Assembly (NCBI GenBank): GCA_021234155.1
Contig: JAJEKV010000031.1
Location: 7,764,748-7,828,747, forward strand
Origin: Isoetes taiwanensis
Lineage: Eukaryota > Streptophyta > Lycopodiopsida > Isoetales > Isoetaceae
DNA length: 64,000 nt
Reading direction: 5' to 3'
Shown: positions 10,610 through 21,884 of the stretch, piece by piece
Layout: each line of letters opens with the position of its first letter
Numbering within the stretch: position 1 is the stretch's first letter
Translations under genes and position numbers: made by a program
Notes under the pieces: model-generated
The model's input: the letters and a program-made list of their open reading frames with translations, nothing else
Told to the model about the DNA's origin: nothing
Databases searched by the model: none

Positions 10610-11003
10610 TGGGTCAGAATTGCAGGATGAATTAGGGCGGGGGTCAGGGAGCGAAGAAAGCAGAAGAACAAAGTTGGGATTTTCGGAAGAACAGATGGCT
10701 TTTGATTTTTCGTTGCTTGCAGCTATGCTCTGGGTTTGATCCGCCTTTGATCTGTAGTTCCAGAATCATGAAGTCTGGTTGTGGCTCTTTGATAGTTGAA
10801 GGATTTTTTTGGAGAGGCTCCAGAGAGCTGCAGAGGTGGACGGGCTCTTCTGCATGGCCCTGTATTTGCCATTACTATACGTATTTTCTTACGTATATAT
10901 ATACACAAGGGAGCGTTGAAGTATACGGGGATATGATGTGTATATTTATGGACCCTAGATCTGGCATATTTCTAGGAATATGCTGAAATCCAATGAACCT
11001 TAT
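10610..11003 (+). repeat. Long inverted repeat, left arm
   Basis: The arm runs from GTGGGTCAG at about 10610 to AATCCAATGAACC at 11003 and is repeated inverted at 11022-11481. It contains sequence that looks like a gene leader, CA- and TATATA-rich near its inner end. No conserved protein is recognised. Confidence 0.8.
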
Positions 11004-11021
11004 TCCTTGTTGTTTTTTAAG

Positions 11022-11481
11022 GTTCATTGGATTTCAGCATATTCCTAGAGCAATGCCAGATCTAGGGTCCACAAATATACACATCATACACTCCTTGTTG
11101 TTTTCTAAGGTTCATTGAATTTTAGCATATTCCTAATAAATATGCCAGATCTAGGGTTCACAAAATATACACATCATACCCCGTATATTTCAACGCTCCC
11201 CTGCATACGTATATACATAAGAAAATATGTATAGCAATGGCAAATACAGGGCCATGCAGAAGAGACCGTCCACCTCTGCAGCTCTCTGGTTCAGATATCA
11301 AAGAGCCGCAACCAAACTTCATGATTCTGGAACTACATATCAAAGGCGGATCAAACCCAGAGCACAGCTACAAGCAACAAAAAATCCAAGGCCATCTGTT
11401 CTTCTGGAAATCCCAACTCCGTTCTTCTGCTTTCTTCGCTCCCTGACCCGCGCCCTAATTCATCCTGCGATTTCGACCCAC
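11022..11481 (-). repeat. Long inverted repeat, right arm with internal duplication
   Basis: Reverse complement of 10610-11003, diverged by scattered substitutions. The innermost part (GGTTCATTGGATTTCAGCAT onward, about 90 bp) is present twice, at 11022 and 11107, each preceded by CCTTGTTGTTTT-TAA spacer. The arms therefore differ in length by one duplicated block. Confidence 0.8.
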
Positions 11482-12167
11482 CTGGTAGGATCTGGCCGTT
11501 GGATATGTTCCGACTTCCTTCCAGCAAAGGAGTACCACTGCTCCGGCCTCCATGCTCAGCAACACGTGGCGATGCACTCCATTCTAAAACCATGCCATTT
11601 ATTAAACAAAAATAAAGCCCATCCTCCCTTTTCCGCCTAACCATTGCCAAAATCATAGTAAAGGCATAATTTGGGAAACTTATAAGTCATTCTATTGTAT
11701 CTTCTTTGAATAGGTGTGGTCACATGCAACAAAATTTGATGGGCTTCCTACCCCGCACCCTTCCTAAATTGGCAACGGAAAAGAGGGCCTCCTATTGTCT
11801 GACTTACTTTGAAAATCATGGAGGTCGCTGGTGGAACACTCCCAATTGCCCTCTACTCTTAGATGGATGCTTCCACCCTGATTTTCCAGTTGAAGCATGC
11901 CATGTGGCCAGACTTGCTTTCTCTCTAGCCGCCAAAATAGATGCCTTCACATCCCAATGCATTGGTTGAAACGATAATACCTGTTTTTTAGATGCAATAC
12001 AATTGCTGATCTTAAGTTGTATATAATTATTAATTTTTCTAGTGTTCCACTATATTGCCATCACTTGCCATTCTTTAAAGTGGTTCCCACACAAGATTTG
12101 CTCTGAAGTATAAAACAACAAAACGGTGCACGTTGTGAACAACCAAGCTCCAAGCTATAACAATAAA
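11482..12167. other. Unassigned region with one unrecognised short frame
   Basis: An 87-codon plus-strand frame (11706-11969) matches no family I know and has no clear signals. The rest is AT-rich and without recognised features. Confidence 0.3.
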
Positions 12168-12301
12168 GGTTTACCAAATTAATTTTTCTAAACACATTAG
12201 AACAAAAATACGAATGTTGGGACCCCAGAAAAAAAGGTTACCAAATTAATTTTTCTAAACACATTAGAACAAAAATACGAATGTTGGGACCCCAGAAAAA
12301 A
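12168..12301 (+). repeat. 67-bp tandem duplication
   Basis: Two essentially identical copies, offset 67 bp, of a unit containing TACCAAATTAATTTTTCTAA and ATGTTGGGACCCCAG. The near identity shows a recent event just upstream of the GT47 gene. Confidence 0.85.
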
Positions 12302-12501
12302 GCAAGGGGGTTAAAAGATTTAGGGCGATGCGTTACAGCACCGACGCATAAAAAACAAAGGGAGCTTTCGTTACGTCTTGACCTTTCACATGCTCTGTTC
12401 AAATTCCACGATGAACCTAGTTTTTATTCTTCCCCAGATTGCTCCGAGCATTTCATTTTCCTCTATTTTTTTCTTCCGATCCATGCAGCGCCATAGCCAC
12501 C

Positions 12502-13902
12502 ATGAAGACTCCCCTCGTCGGAGGCCTTGCCTTTGCCTGCCTTCTTGTAGCCCTCTTTATCATCAGTGTTGAGCTTCTTCCCTTTTCTTGCACCAGGACT
12601 TCACGACTTTCGGCAAATCCTTCAGTTGGGTACCTTTATTTTAAAGCAGGTAATTGCGAATGTTTTTTAAGCTCCTTTAATCTTCTGCATGATGTTCCCA
12701 ATGTAAACTGTAGCTGCCCTGATCAGATCCAGAAAGATTGCCTTCCTTCAGAGGTCAAGATCATAGAAAAACAGCCTATTTACCAAGAAACAGTTAAGGA
12801 AATTATTAAAGAGCCATGTCCTGAGGCTAAGCCTACGGTTCAGAATGTGGTCAAGTATGAGCCATGGTGGGCTGAAGACAGAGTATGGCATTACCCTATG
12901 AAATTTCCAAGGTGTTCTATGGATTCTTGCTTCAATTTTTCGCGCTGCGATAATATGGAGGATATGTTGATCTACTCATACAATGTTCCTAGTCCTCCTG
13001 TTAGATACTTCACCAGCATCAACAGCACAAAGTGGCACACAGATGATCCAAATAAAGCATGTCTGTTCTTTGTGTACTTGGATCTAAACAGTCCATGGAG
13101 AACTCATCCTAGAGATCTGCCATATTGGAATGGTGGATTGAATCATGTTCTAATAACATTTGCAGATCAGTGGAAGCAAAGGGGGCCGCCCGAAGACCAG
13201 ATCGATCTAGCATCTGTGATGGCTACAGATGTTCATGAAACAACATATAGAGCTGGATTTGACATAAGCATATCTCTGCCTCCAAATGTTAGGCTTCCAT
13301 ACTTGCAAAGCCTTAAGCCATTTGAAAGGAAATATTTTCTTACTTTTAGAGGTTTGAGGTATGTTGGCAATGGAGAAGGAAGCTTCAGAAGCTTCAACAC
13401 ATTTAGGGCTATGCATAATGGAAATGATATCATTGTGGCAACATCTTGCAACCATGCCACTACTCAGTCAATGATCCGAGAAAACGCGACTTTAGGTGCA
13501 TTCTGTGAAGAAGATCAACTCATTCATAGCAATCACAGCTACCATGATCTAATGAACACCACCTTTGGTCTTGTTCCTGCTGGAATTCAGCCCAATTCTT
13601 ACAGGTTTCTTGAAGTTCTTAGCTCCGGCTCCATTCCGGTATTGATTGCGGATAATTATGTGAAGCCTTTGGATAATCTTGTGCAGTGGCATAAGTGTTT
13701 ATTCCAGTTTCCTACTAGAGAAATGGGCAGGATTGTTGGTACTCTGAGGGCCATATCAAGAGAAGAAGTTGAAAACAGGCAGGTTGAATGCCTGCAAATT
13801 TATGACAAGTTCTTCTCTTCTAATGAGCTGATGCTTGAGAGCTCCATCAAGGCGCTAAAAGCCAGATTTATGGGAGCAATTGCGGCCTTTTCAGCCCCCT
13901 GA
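12502..13902 (+). CDS. EXT-type (exostosin) family 47 glycosyltransferase
   Basis: A 466-codon uninterrupted frame. ATG 12502 was chosen because its context GCCACCATGA is good and a signal anchor follows at once (hydrophobic residues 6-26); the frame is open upstream only from a TTG. After a stem with a charged coiled segment (83-105) the GT47 domain spans about 125-440. YWNGGLNH (208-215), AGFDISI (251-257), RKYFLTFRGLRY (276-287), HNGND (305-309), a T-x-C-x-H segment (314-318), TTFGLVPAG (353-361) and YRFLEVLSSGSIPVLI (367-382) match the EXT1/EXT2 type more than the plant MUR3 or IRX10 types. Animal EXT proteins add a C-terminal GT64 domain, absent here. It should be a type II Golgi enzyme transferring a sugar from a nucleotide sugar; donor and acceptor cannot be told. 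Several N-x-S/T sites fit the lumenal side. No introns, so a retrogene is possible. Confidence 0.85.
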   Translation: MKTPLVGGLAFACLLVALFIISVELLPFSCTRTSRLSANPSVGYLYFKAGNCECFLSSFNLLHDVPNVNCSCPDQIQKDCLPSEVKIIEKQPIYQETVKEIIKEPCPEAKPTVQNVVKYEPWWAEDRVWHYPMKFPRCSMDSCFNFSRCDNMEDMLIYSYNVPSPPVRYFTSINSTKWHTDDPNKACLFFVYLDLNSPWRTHPRDLPYWNGGLNHVLITFADQWKQRGPPEDQIDLASVMATDVHETTYRAGFDISISLPPNVRLPYLQSLKPFERKYFLTFRGLRYVGNGEGSFRSFNTFRAMHNGNDIIVATSCNHATTQSMIRENATLGAFCEEDQLIHSNHSYHDLMNTTFGLVPAGIQPNSYRFLEVLSSGSIPVLIADNYVKPLDNLVQWHKCLFQFPTREMGRIVGTLRAISREEVENRQVECLQIYDKFFSSNELMLESSIKALKARFMGAIAAFSAP

Positions 13903-14317
13903 ATTGTTAATTTTGGTCATATAAACAGAAATTAAAGCAAGAATGTCAACAAAAGGCTGCCTGGGGCAGGGCACATGGAAGAATTCTTTTTGTATTTTGC
14001 TCACCTCAAAAGTCAAACGGTGCCTTTTACAAGAAAGAATAATGCTAAATACGCTAGAATGCCAAATACGCTAGGATTTATATGCTTAGTTCTGAATTGC
14101 TATAAGTCCTCTTAGAGACGCCTCACATGTAAATTTGTAAGTATTCACATGAGCTAAAACTGAGACGGCCGGTTTGACGTCCGAGCCGCTCGTCCTGAAC
14201 TGCTGGAGCAGTTTGCACCTCAGCGGCTCAACGCAATTTAGGGTAAGCTCCACGATTAACTAAACCAAGCTGGCTAGAGAAGCTAGGTGGTTGCAAGACT
14301 TCAGCACTAATTCATGT
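13903..14317. other. 3' flank of the GT47 gene
   Basis: Holds the 3' untranslated region; no clear AATAAA was found. A short direct repeat of ATACGCTAG lies at about 14049-14073. No further gene seen. Confidence 0.4.
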
Positions 14318-14983
14318 AAACTACAAAATGCCCTTATGTTTTGACCAATTTCACCAAATGCCCCTTGTCAACGTATCATGTATTTTGTATTTTAAAAATT
14401 ATTCAAATACCCTTAAGATTTACGTTAATTCCTCAAATGCCCTTATGTTTCTTTTAAATTCTCATAATGCCCTTGAGACCAATACCTTGTGTTCTTTTTT
14501 CAAATTTAAAAGTTCTAAATTTACAAAATACCCTTAAGTTTTAACTAAATTATTGAAATGCCCTTGAACAACATTGTACTGTTGTTAGAGGCAACACCGT
14601 ACTTAGAGAATGAGAATGAGAATGAGAATGATTTTTTTCCTAGAACAATAGGAACAATAATAGGGTGCATGATCTTCCTATAGGTTGCAGAGTAGGAAGT
14701 GAGTAAAAAGGCTTAGTAAGCCTCCAGAATAGTGAGAGCTTGTGCCGCTAGAATTATGAGAGAATGACGCCAAAAATTTCCGTTAAAAAATGGCGTTTCG
14801 TTGAATATGCAAATTGAAGGGCATTTTGTGAAACTTGAAATGTTATATACGTTGACCAAGGGTATTTAGTAAAATTATGAAAATTCAAGGGCATCTGGTG
14901 AAATTCATCAAAACATAAGGGCATTCTGTAAATTCAGGGGCATCTGGTGAAATTCATCAAAACGTAAGGGCATTCTGTAGTTT
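14318..14983. mobile_element. Foldback element with sub-repeated arms
   Basis: The ends are inverted copies beginning AAACTACA and then AATGCCCTTA. Each arm (about 14318-14580 and 14812-14983) is built of degenerate 25-40 bp sub-repeats with the core AAATGCCCTTATGTTTTGA and AATTTCACCA. The centre has a GAGAAT microsatellite at about 14604-14632. There is no transposase frame. The structure fits a foldback or MULE-type non-autonomous DNA transposon; no target duplication could be settled. Confidence 0.6.
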
Positions 14984-15289
14984 TCCCCTTATATGAATTG
15001 CAAGTGGAAGGAAATTCTTGTATACTAGAACGAGACCCACTCCATTGCCCATATCAATCAATGTTCTCACCAGCCCAGGAAAGATGTTCATAGGACCATT
15101 ATGCACTTAACTTCCAAAGACATACCCAATAGTGCATGTAAGAGTAGAAATAGTGCCTATATGCACTTGACTTCTAAAGCCAAATCTAGTACTTCCCAAT
15201 GCCCATAGGAGCTAGTGCCCAAGAAAGCCGGAGTGGCGCCCATGTGAATCGACCCTTTGTGTTGCGGGTTGATAAAACCTTAATGTTTA
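14984..15289. other. Unassigned spacer
   Basis: No gene or repeat recognised between the foldback element and the Helitron end. Confidence 0.4.
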
Positions 15290-15293
15290 CTAG

Positions 15294-17763
15294 TAATGGT
15301 GCCCGGCCTTGCCGGGCTTTACTATAGTATGTTATGTAGGAATGATGTGCATATCGAATATTGCTAGGCTTTAGAAAATCTTTGTATTATGATGTATAGT
15401 ATTGTTCTATTACGCTATATAGTCTATTGGCAATAGGAGCACATTCACATATATCATATAATTGGTATCATTCATTATATCTGTATAAGGTCAACATTGG
15501 CTAGTTTTACTCTCATGAGATGTCCGGTGTCCCATATTTAGGACAACAACAAATAAGCATAATTAGGATTGAAAAAATGGAGTAGTTCATTGTTATTTAG
15601 AAATGGAGATGGATATGCAACTAATGATTGTTTTGTTGCACTGCTAATACCTCTAGCATTTTTACATTGGAAATTATATGTTTTCCATTCACAATTGCAT
15701 TGTTACATGTAGTTACAGCCCATTGCAACAACAATTCACATGTTCCATGCCATGGCTAGATAATGATGTTTTATATAGTCCCTAGAAAATAAGTATTACT
15801 CAATGTACAACCAATCAATGATCCAAACTCGTTGCAAAAAGAGATGCCAATTGCAAAGAATGTTGTGCAATCGGCATGTTGGTCTAGAATGGTATTAGTT
15901 TTCATTGGTAGAGCAGAGGCTAATTTATTTACCGATGCTATAGAAGTTATTTGACCATTGAGCATATAGCAAGGCGAGAAGCAATTTGGAATGTTTTAAT
16001 TTCACCACCAAACTCATGCATCTAGTTTGCTTATTAAAAAAACTTAGCTAAGCAATTTGAAATGTAAAGGTTCCGCCAATACTTTACCAACTAAAAATAT
16101 AGGAACACAGCTAAATGATGTGAAGGTTAAAACGTTGTTTCTAATCAATGTTTTAGGAAGACGGACAAATAATGCACATCCACATTTATAAATGACAAAT
16201 GTATTTGAACTTAGCAAGTTACATAAAGCTACAAAATTGTAGACATTTTCAATCTCGAAGCCCACAAAAAAACATGCGACATTTGGTTGGCCAAAGGGAA
16301 GGAAAGGTATGTATGACGTGTACACAAACACTTGCATTCCATGTAGATTACACATTTGGCATTGTGATTTGTCAACTAAACATCTACATCACATAAACAA
16401 TTGAATGCAATAGCTGTCCGTTCCACAATATCAAGTAGATGCTGCACAATAGATATTGTCTACATCACTGGCTAAAGAATATCCTTATTCAAAAATGAAG
16501 TCATGAAACACGTAGGTATAACAAAGAAAGTGCAAGTGAACCAGATGTGAAATATGAAATATACACTTCTTCTGTTGCTTGCCGGGAACCGGGATATCTT
16601 ATCTTACCTATTGATACTTCGGGCAACGAGAGCCTTTGGATGGGCATATTTGCCCTTTATTCCAAGATCTGGACCGTACATAAGAATCCTCGTTTGTGGG
16701 GTATGCATGTACAAGTTTTTGTATACTGTATTTTAAGGTTTGCAAAATACTATAAGGTTTGAGTGAATGTACTTAATGGTGTTAATTTTATACATGTATT
16801 GTAAATATATTTTTGGGGCTCTCGCTGCCCTACGTAACCCTCCGTGTGAATATGCACCCAAACCAAAGGGGGTTTAAGGGGGATTTTTATTTAAATGTAT
16901 TAAATGCAATGGTTTAATATAATAATGTTAATGGTAGTTGTGTGTTGATTGTTATATTAAAAAAAATTTTGGGCCCTTCGGGCCCTAAGTAAAGCAGAAA
17001 GAAAATGGGAAAATCTTCCACTAACATTGAGAAATGAAGAAACATCCATTCAGCACTATTACAAGTTCAAATACCATATTTATAAATTCTTCCTTTTTTT
17101 CATCTTTTTATTTGTTGCTTGAGTGCTAGGAATCTTTAAGCAAAATCGAAATGTTTACATGTCTCAAAGAGTCATTTAAATGGATTTCTACAGGTTTCAT
17201 TTGCTGACTCAAAGATTCAGCCACCAGATTTCACTGTGCTGAACACGTATTTGACCATCTTATTTGGCCCCATTAAAGAGGCAACACTAAGCCATCACTA
17301 TAAGCCCGTATAACAATATAATGCCATTATAAGTAAATAGTCGTTCTTTTGGACACCACCTTCACTCCAAGCATGCGTTAACAGCTCAAGGCTGATAGTG
17401 CATAAGATAGCATGGGAATCACATAAGAGGCCTATGTCTACAAAACCTGAATAATTATTACAAGCATTTTAAAAGCGCAAACAAATCAATATGATTTCAC
17501 ACCTCTAAGGTGAGAGGGTACAAAATTGGCGAATGTATCTTGTCTTAGAGATAATGTTTTCCTTTTCTCTTACAAAGCTTTATGAAATCTTTTATTTAAG
17601 CAACCCCCGAAAGGCGATGTATATTCCCATCAATGCATACTAGCAATCGAGAATATTTTGCACATACCTCTAAAAGACGCAGATTCGAAAGACTAAGTTC
17701 TAAAAGTAGACTAAGTTCTAGAAACGGTGAGAGAAAGAAAAACCGGATGCACAATGGTTAAGC
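15294..17763. other. Helitron interior without recognised genes
   Basis: AT-rich sequence. A 65-70 codon plus-strand frame near 16547-16762 matches nothing known. A GGGCCCTTCGGGCCC palindrome lies at 16971-16985. Nothing else supported. Confidence 0.4.
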
Positions 17764-18117
17764 TTATTCTTCTTGCCCCGTTGTCATAGACCATGCTTCA
17801 TGGAGCATATGATTGAGAAGACCTCTCACAGCACTGCAGGAGTACCCGCATCATTAAGGCTAAAGGAAACAGGGAAAAACATATTGCATGAGAACCTGAG
17901 AGCAAGAAAAAGCAACTCACGCTTCTTTTAGAGCCTTTATCTTCTCTGGATCAGTTTCGTTCATGTTTTTCTACATTCATGTCCGATAATGTAGTACGCT
18001 CGTCTCCTGTTCCCATTCTTCCACGCATAACTCTGCTGCGTCAACTTACTCTAATATGGAGGAAACGAAATAGGAAGCTACCTTGTTACCAATGTATTCG
18101 GCTCCCTAAGGCATTCT
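17764..18117 (-). pseudogene. LYR-motif (Complex1_LYR) gene fragment, probably captured
   Basis: Three exon-like pieces on the minus strand. 18082-18117 has acceptor and donor (AACAAG|GTAGCT) and reads ECLRE, as in the LYR-family signature. 17921-17969 (acceptor ...TGTAG) reads KNMNETDPEKIKALKEA and ends at donor AAGC|GTGAGT. 17764-17833 starts at acceptor CTGCAG and reads AVRGLLNHMLHEAWSM to a TAA stop. The last two join in frame across an 87-bp intron. N-x-x-x-DPEKI-x-x-L is usual after the LYR helix in small mitochondrial LYR proteins that help assemble respiratory complexes or Fe-S clusters. Start and middle are missing or shifted. Assignment to the family is from memory of the pattern and moderate. 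Confidence 0.4.
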
Positions 18118-18195
18118 CTGTAATTAGAGCTTCGAAAACAGTAAGAGCTTAAGCAATCACAGATGTATAAGTAAGAGGATGTTTAATGACTTACA

Positions 18196-18426
18196 TTTCG
18201 GGCGCTGTTTGCAATATGGGGCGGTATTGCGCTAGGGAATGGCAAGAAGAGCTTGAATTTCGAGCAAATAATCCGAAACATGGGCCACCTCCGAATGAGA
18301 ACCGACAAATTTCCGCTTGATCTTGCCCCTGCGGCCGATGTTCCTGACATTAATGATTCTCCTACCGAGGAAACCGAGGAAGAGAAATCGAGAAGCCCGC
18401 CAAAGAAAAGAAGGCTAAAACTCTAA
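18196..18426 (+). pseudogene. Unidentified gene fragment with acidic and lysine-rich tail
   Basis: Seventy-six sense codons end in an acidic stretch (TEETEEE) followed by PPKKRRLKL, a nuclear localisation-like signal. In another frame the DNA continues for about 45 codons as a strongly lysine/proline-rich tail (KAPKEKKPKA, then KPAKKAKP), so a frameshift probably separates two parts of one nuclear protein. No in-frame ATG opens it, and an upstream in-frame stop lies just before. Family unknown. It lies on the strand opposite to the Helitron. Confidence 0.35.
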
Positions 18427-19714
18427 AGCGTAAGCCTAAGGCTCCCAAAGAGAAGAAGCCCAAGGCCCAAGATCAAGGTACGCAAAAGCCTGCAAAGAAA
18501 GCCAAGCCAATTTGCAGTGAAAAAAAAAGACATGCAAGGACATGATCATCACAAGATAGAAGGATGCATAATTGTGAAGCGTAACCCACAGTAGTACCCA
18601 TTCCCAACAATTGACCAAGGATTTGGGCATTCAAGCATTGAATTGTCTGCCGATAATATTTCCCTCGCTTTAATCCACCACGCAGAGGATCACAATATGG
18701 CAGCCACTTTGCGATTTGCGGACCAGTCTGACCCATTTCTCTTACAACGAAATTTCATCCAGAGTATGAGAAATTCGGAACTCGCAATTTCGAACAAGCG
18801 TTTGGCCTGTCGCTTTGAAGGAAGGGGCGGCGTGCAAATTTTCTTACCTTCCAAATCTTTTCTTGCCTGCTTTCTTCCTAACCCTAAAATAACCCTAAAA
18901 CATATGGCACGATGCTTGCATGCAAAACTTTGTAAATGGCAACTAAAATAAAAAGAGGGCTTTTGTTGTGAGCCCTTGGATGTTGGACCATTGAAAAAAA
19001 AAAGCTAAATCAACGACTAAGAAATGGTGCACTCTAGATGTACACATTAGTACATCCATTTGAATACGTCATGAAATCTTAGGAAAACCTTTGTGAAAAG
19101 CGTACAAAAACACAAAAAAAAACCCCTGTTATTATGCTACATATTATACGCAAGAATCGATAGGGGGTATCGGGCCACAACAGCTCAACTAGTCAAAGTG
19201 AAGGTGTTTGTGGCCTGTAAATCCTGTTTACCTATTACTGAAATGAATGTTTCTATAGTTTTACCCTCGAATTTGCCCAATCTCAATCTGCATTGTGAAC
19301 ATAAGTTTGGAACATTTCAATGACTGAATAAGTAAAACTAAACAAAGAACTTGTTTCTATACATGGCCTTAACATAGCCTTTCCTAGTTCCAACTGTTAT
19401 TTAAGATCAATACCTGGAAGACGAATCTATAAGATGCGATTTTTACACTAGTGATCTGTACTTGGGATTCTAATTCAGAAGACTCTATATAATGGCTTGA
19501 CCTTATACTAGAGCATTGCTAATGAAAGCTAGAGATACTGTTAATAGCAACCACAACTATATGCATCTTCGTTATGGTTACAACAATGTTAAGATGCAAC
19601 AATCTTTAGGCAAATTGGGTAATTGGCATGTGAACTTTTACCAATGACCTGTATTTATTTCCAACAAGTATAGAGACTACATGATAGTGCTAAAAAGTAG
19701 AGTTTCTGCCTCAC

Positions 19715-19826
19715 CTGCTGAACTTGTTTCAAGTGTAGTTCTCCTTGGGAACGTGCGTGGAAATTCTGGAAGCTCAAGATTGAATTCCCTCTGAGCATTT
19801 CACCTTGCTGCCTCATTTTGTGCTTC
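19715..19826 (-). pseudogene. Exon-like segment inside the Helitron
   Basis: On the minus strand a 112-bp stretch is bordered by GACAG|G and CAG|GTGAGG and is richer in G+C than its surroundings. Two frames are largely open, so the reading cannot be chosen. Possibly another captured exon. Confidence 0.2.
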
Positions 19827-21884
19827 CTGTCAACCAATATGAGCATTATGGCAATTAACAAACTAAACTCAGAATCTTGATTGCATTGCATATATCACTT
19901 ACTATATCCTCCAAATGGAAGCGAAAGAATAGAAACTTGGCAAGCGTAGAATGCAAAGAAATAATTATAATCTAAGTTGCCTAGATAATACAACTACATT
20001 CCATTTCTGCATAGAAATGAAATGAAAATGATTGTATTTACATTGTCTAGCTAGTAGTGCTATGTAGTAATGATGGGACAATGATGTGCCAGTAACACTG
20101 AGATGTAATTTGCACTATGCAATTAGCAAATGACACGAAATACATAGATACATCTAGCCAAACACGTCCTACACGATTTTCAAATTTGTTTCCTTGGCAC
20201 TTCAGAAGCCTAAACCCATCAAGGATCAGATGAAGAATAGAAGATGTGATGAGATAGAGATGAGAAGATTTTGAACCTTGTAATTGCATATTAGTGTCTA
20301 AGTAACAAATCCCAAATCTACAAATCCCAATTTGCTTGTTATTTTGGATATGAGAATGAGAATAATAGGAACAAAAGAGGCAATAAATGATTCTCAATAC
20401 TTGCTTGGCCTGGAAAGAACTAACAGACAAAAGTCCTCACCTCTTGCATGCATCATAAAAATCAAATCTCATGCAAACCCTGGAGCAGCCAAAAGATACA
20501 CACTAAAAGCAAAGAAATTCATTTGCAAAAGCTGCTAAACAAAATATAAAGATTTCCCACCTTATGGAAAAAAATATGGATGCATCCATAAAAAAAACCT
20601 TACAATATACATCTTAATCTTCATCTGCGACAAATTTAGGCAGCAGCTTCAGCTCAAGAAGTTGCTTTCATACCTGAATCTCCGAGTCCCAGAGGATGTC
20701 TTGTACTAACGAATAAGGAATTGTCAACTTGATTAAGGAATTGCCAACTTGAAATAGCTGCATAAAACTTCAATGGGACACAACAACTAATTATAACATG
20801 CAACATCATCCTCAAATGCATTTTGTCAACATATTTTAGGGCATGCACGCAATGATCATGATGAGCATATCCTATAATGATTATGCTACCCATAGTAACA
20901 CAAACTTGCTACGGATGCCACATATCCAAGCTTGTATTAGGATCATGTGAGCCATCCCCCAGGGTAATTTAACTTGGGACTTTATGGATTCTATGTTCTC
21001 ATTGTGCAACCAATTAGGAAATCCAAACCTAAGGTCTCCAACTCTAATGTGGATCTAGTTATATCGTTCTATACTTTTTTTTATTGACGGGCTTAACATG
21101 GTACTTTATGCGTTACAAAGTGCGAAGATGGATCAAATCCATCAAATGATGTTAAATGCCCCAGGTTTCTTGGTTGTAACGTCTTATAACTGATGAAAAT
21201 AATTTCTGGTGAGCAATTGTTCCAAATGCACAGGCTATTGCATTCAGATATCTGAGTAGAGAATTGTACCTGTCATGGTCTTGAAATACTTAAATCAGAC
21301 TTGTCGCATAAGGGGATTGGCTCTCAAGTCAAGAGATAGAAAAAGAGAAGAAATGAAGACTAACTGCTACTTCATTTTCTAGCTCCAGCACACGACTTCT
21401 AGAAACAATGTCGAGAGAACATCTCTAAACATATCTCGGCAGTAAGGACGAACAAAAGTTTTGCACATTGTTAAATAATGCTTGAAGCTAGGACCATGCA
21501 AGGTCCAATTAATTTTATCCAAATGCTGAGAAGTATCTGAAATAGGATTATTATCAATTAAACGTTTGATATGCTCATAGATAGCTTTGTTTGTAGAAGA
21601 TCCATCTATGATGGCCTTGAGTTCAGTCTAAGAGATAAGTCTGTTGTTATGATAAATGTGCTTTACCAGTAGAAGACCATTTTTTGTAGGTCCTTAGATG
21701 TTTAAGAGCTACCTGCAAGGATAGAGACACCAGAAAATAAGCATCTCTTTATGAAGGTTGTCAATAGAGACATAATCAAAATGAGGATAGATAGCATTCC
21801 ATGCTTTTAACAGTATTACTTATTAAAGGAGAAATATTATTAGCAAGCTTTAATTTGACAAATGTAGAATTTGGAAGCAAATGT
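19827..21884. other. Helitron interior, mostly unassigned
   Basis: On the minus strand around 21590-21400 there is an open stretch with NPISDTSQHLDKINWTLHGP, which reads like protein but matches no family I can name. Elsewhere only AT-rich sequence. Confidence 0.3.

Noticed and set aside
12439-12501. Longer N-terminus for the GT47 protein
   Set aside because: The extra codons open with TTG, not ATG, and would put 21 residues before an ideal signal anchor; ATG 12502 has better context.
12650-12713. Possible 64-bp intron in the GT47 gene (GTAATT...TGTAG)
   Set aside because: Its removal would shift the frame; the sequence reads through in one frame without it.
16971-16985. GGGCCCTTCGGGCCC as another Helitron 3' hairpin
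   Set aside because: No CTAG-type end at the right distance; the following bases are TAAGTAAAG.
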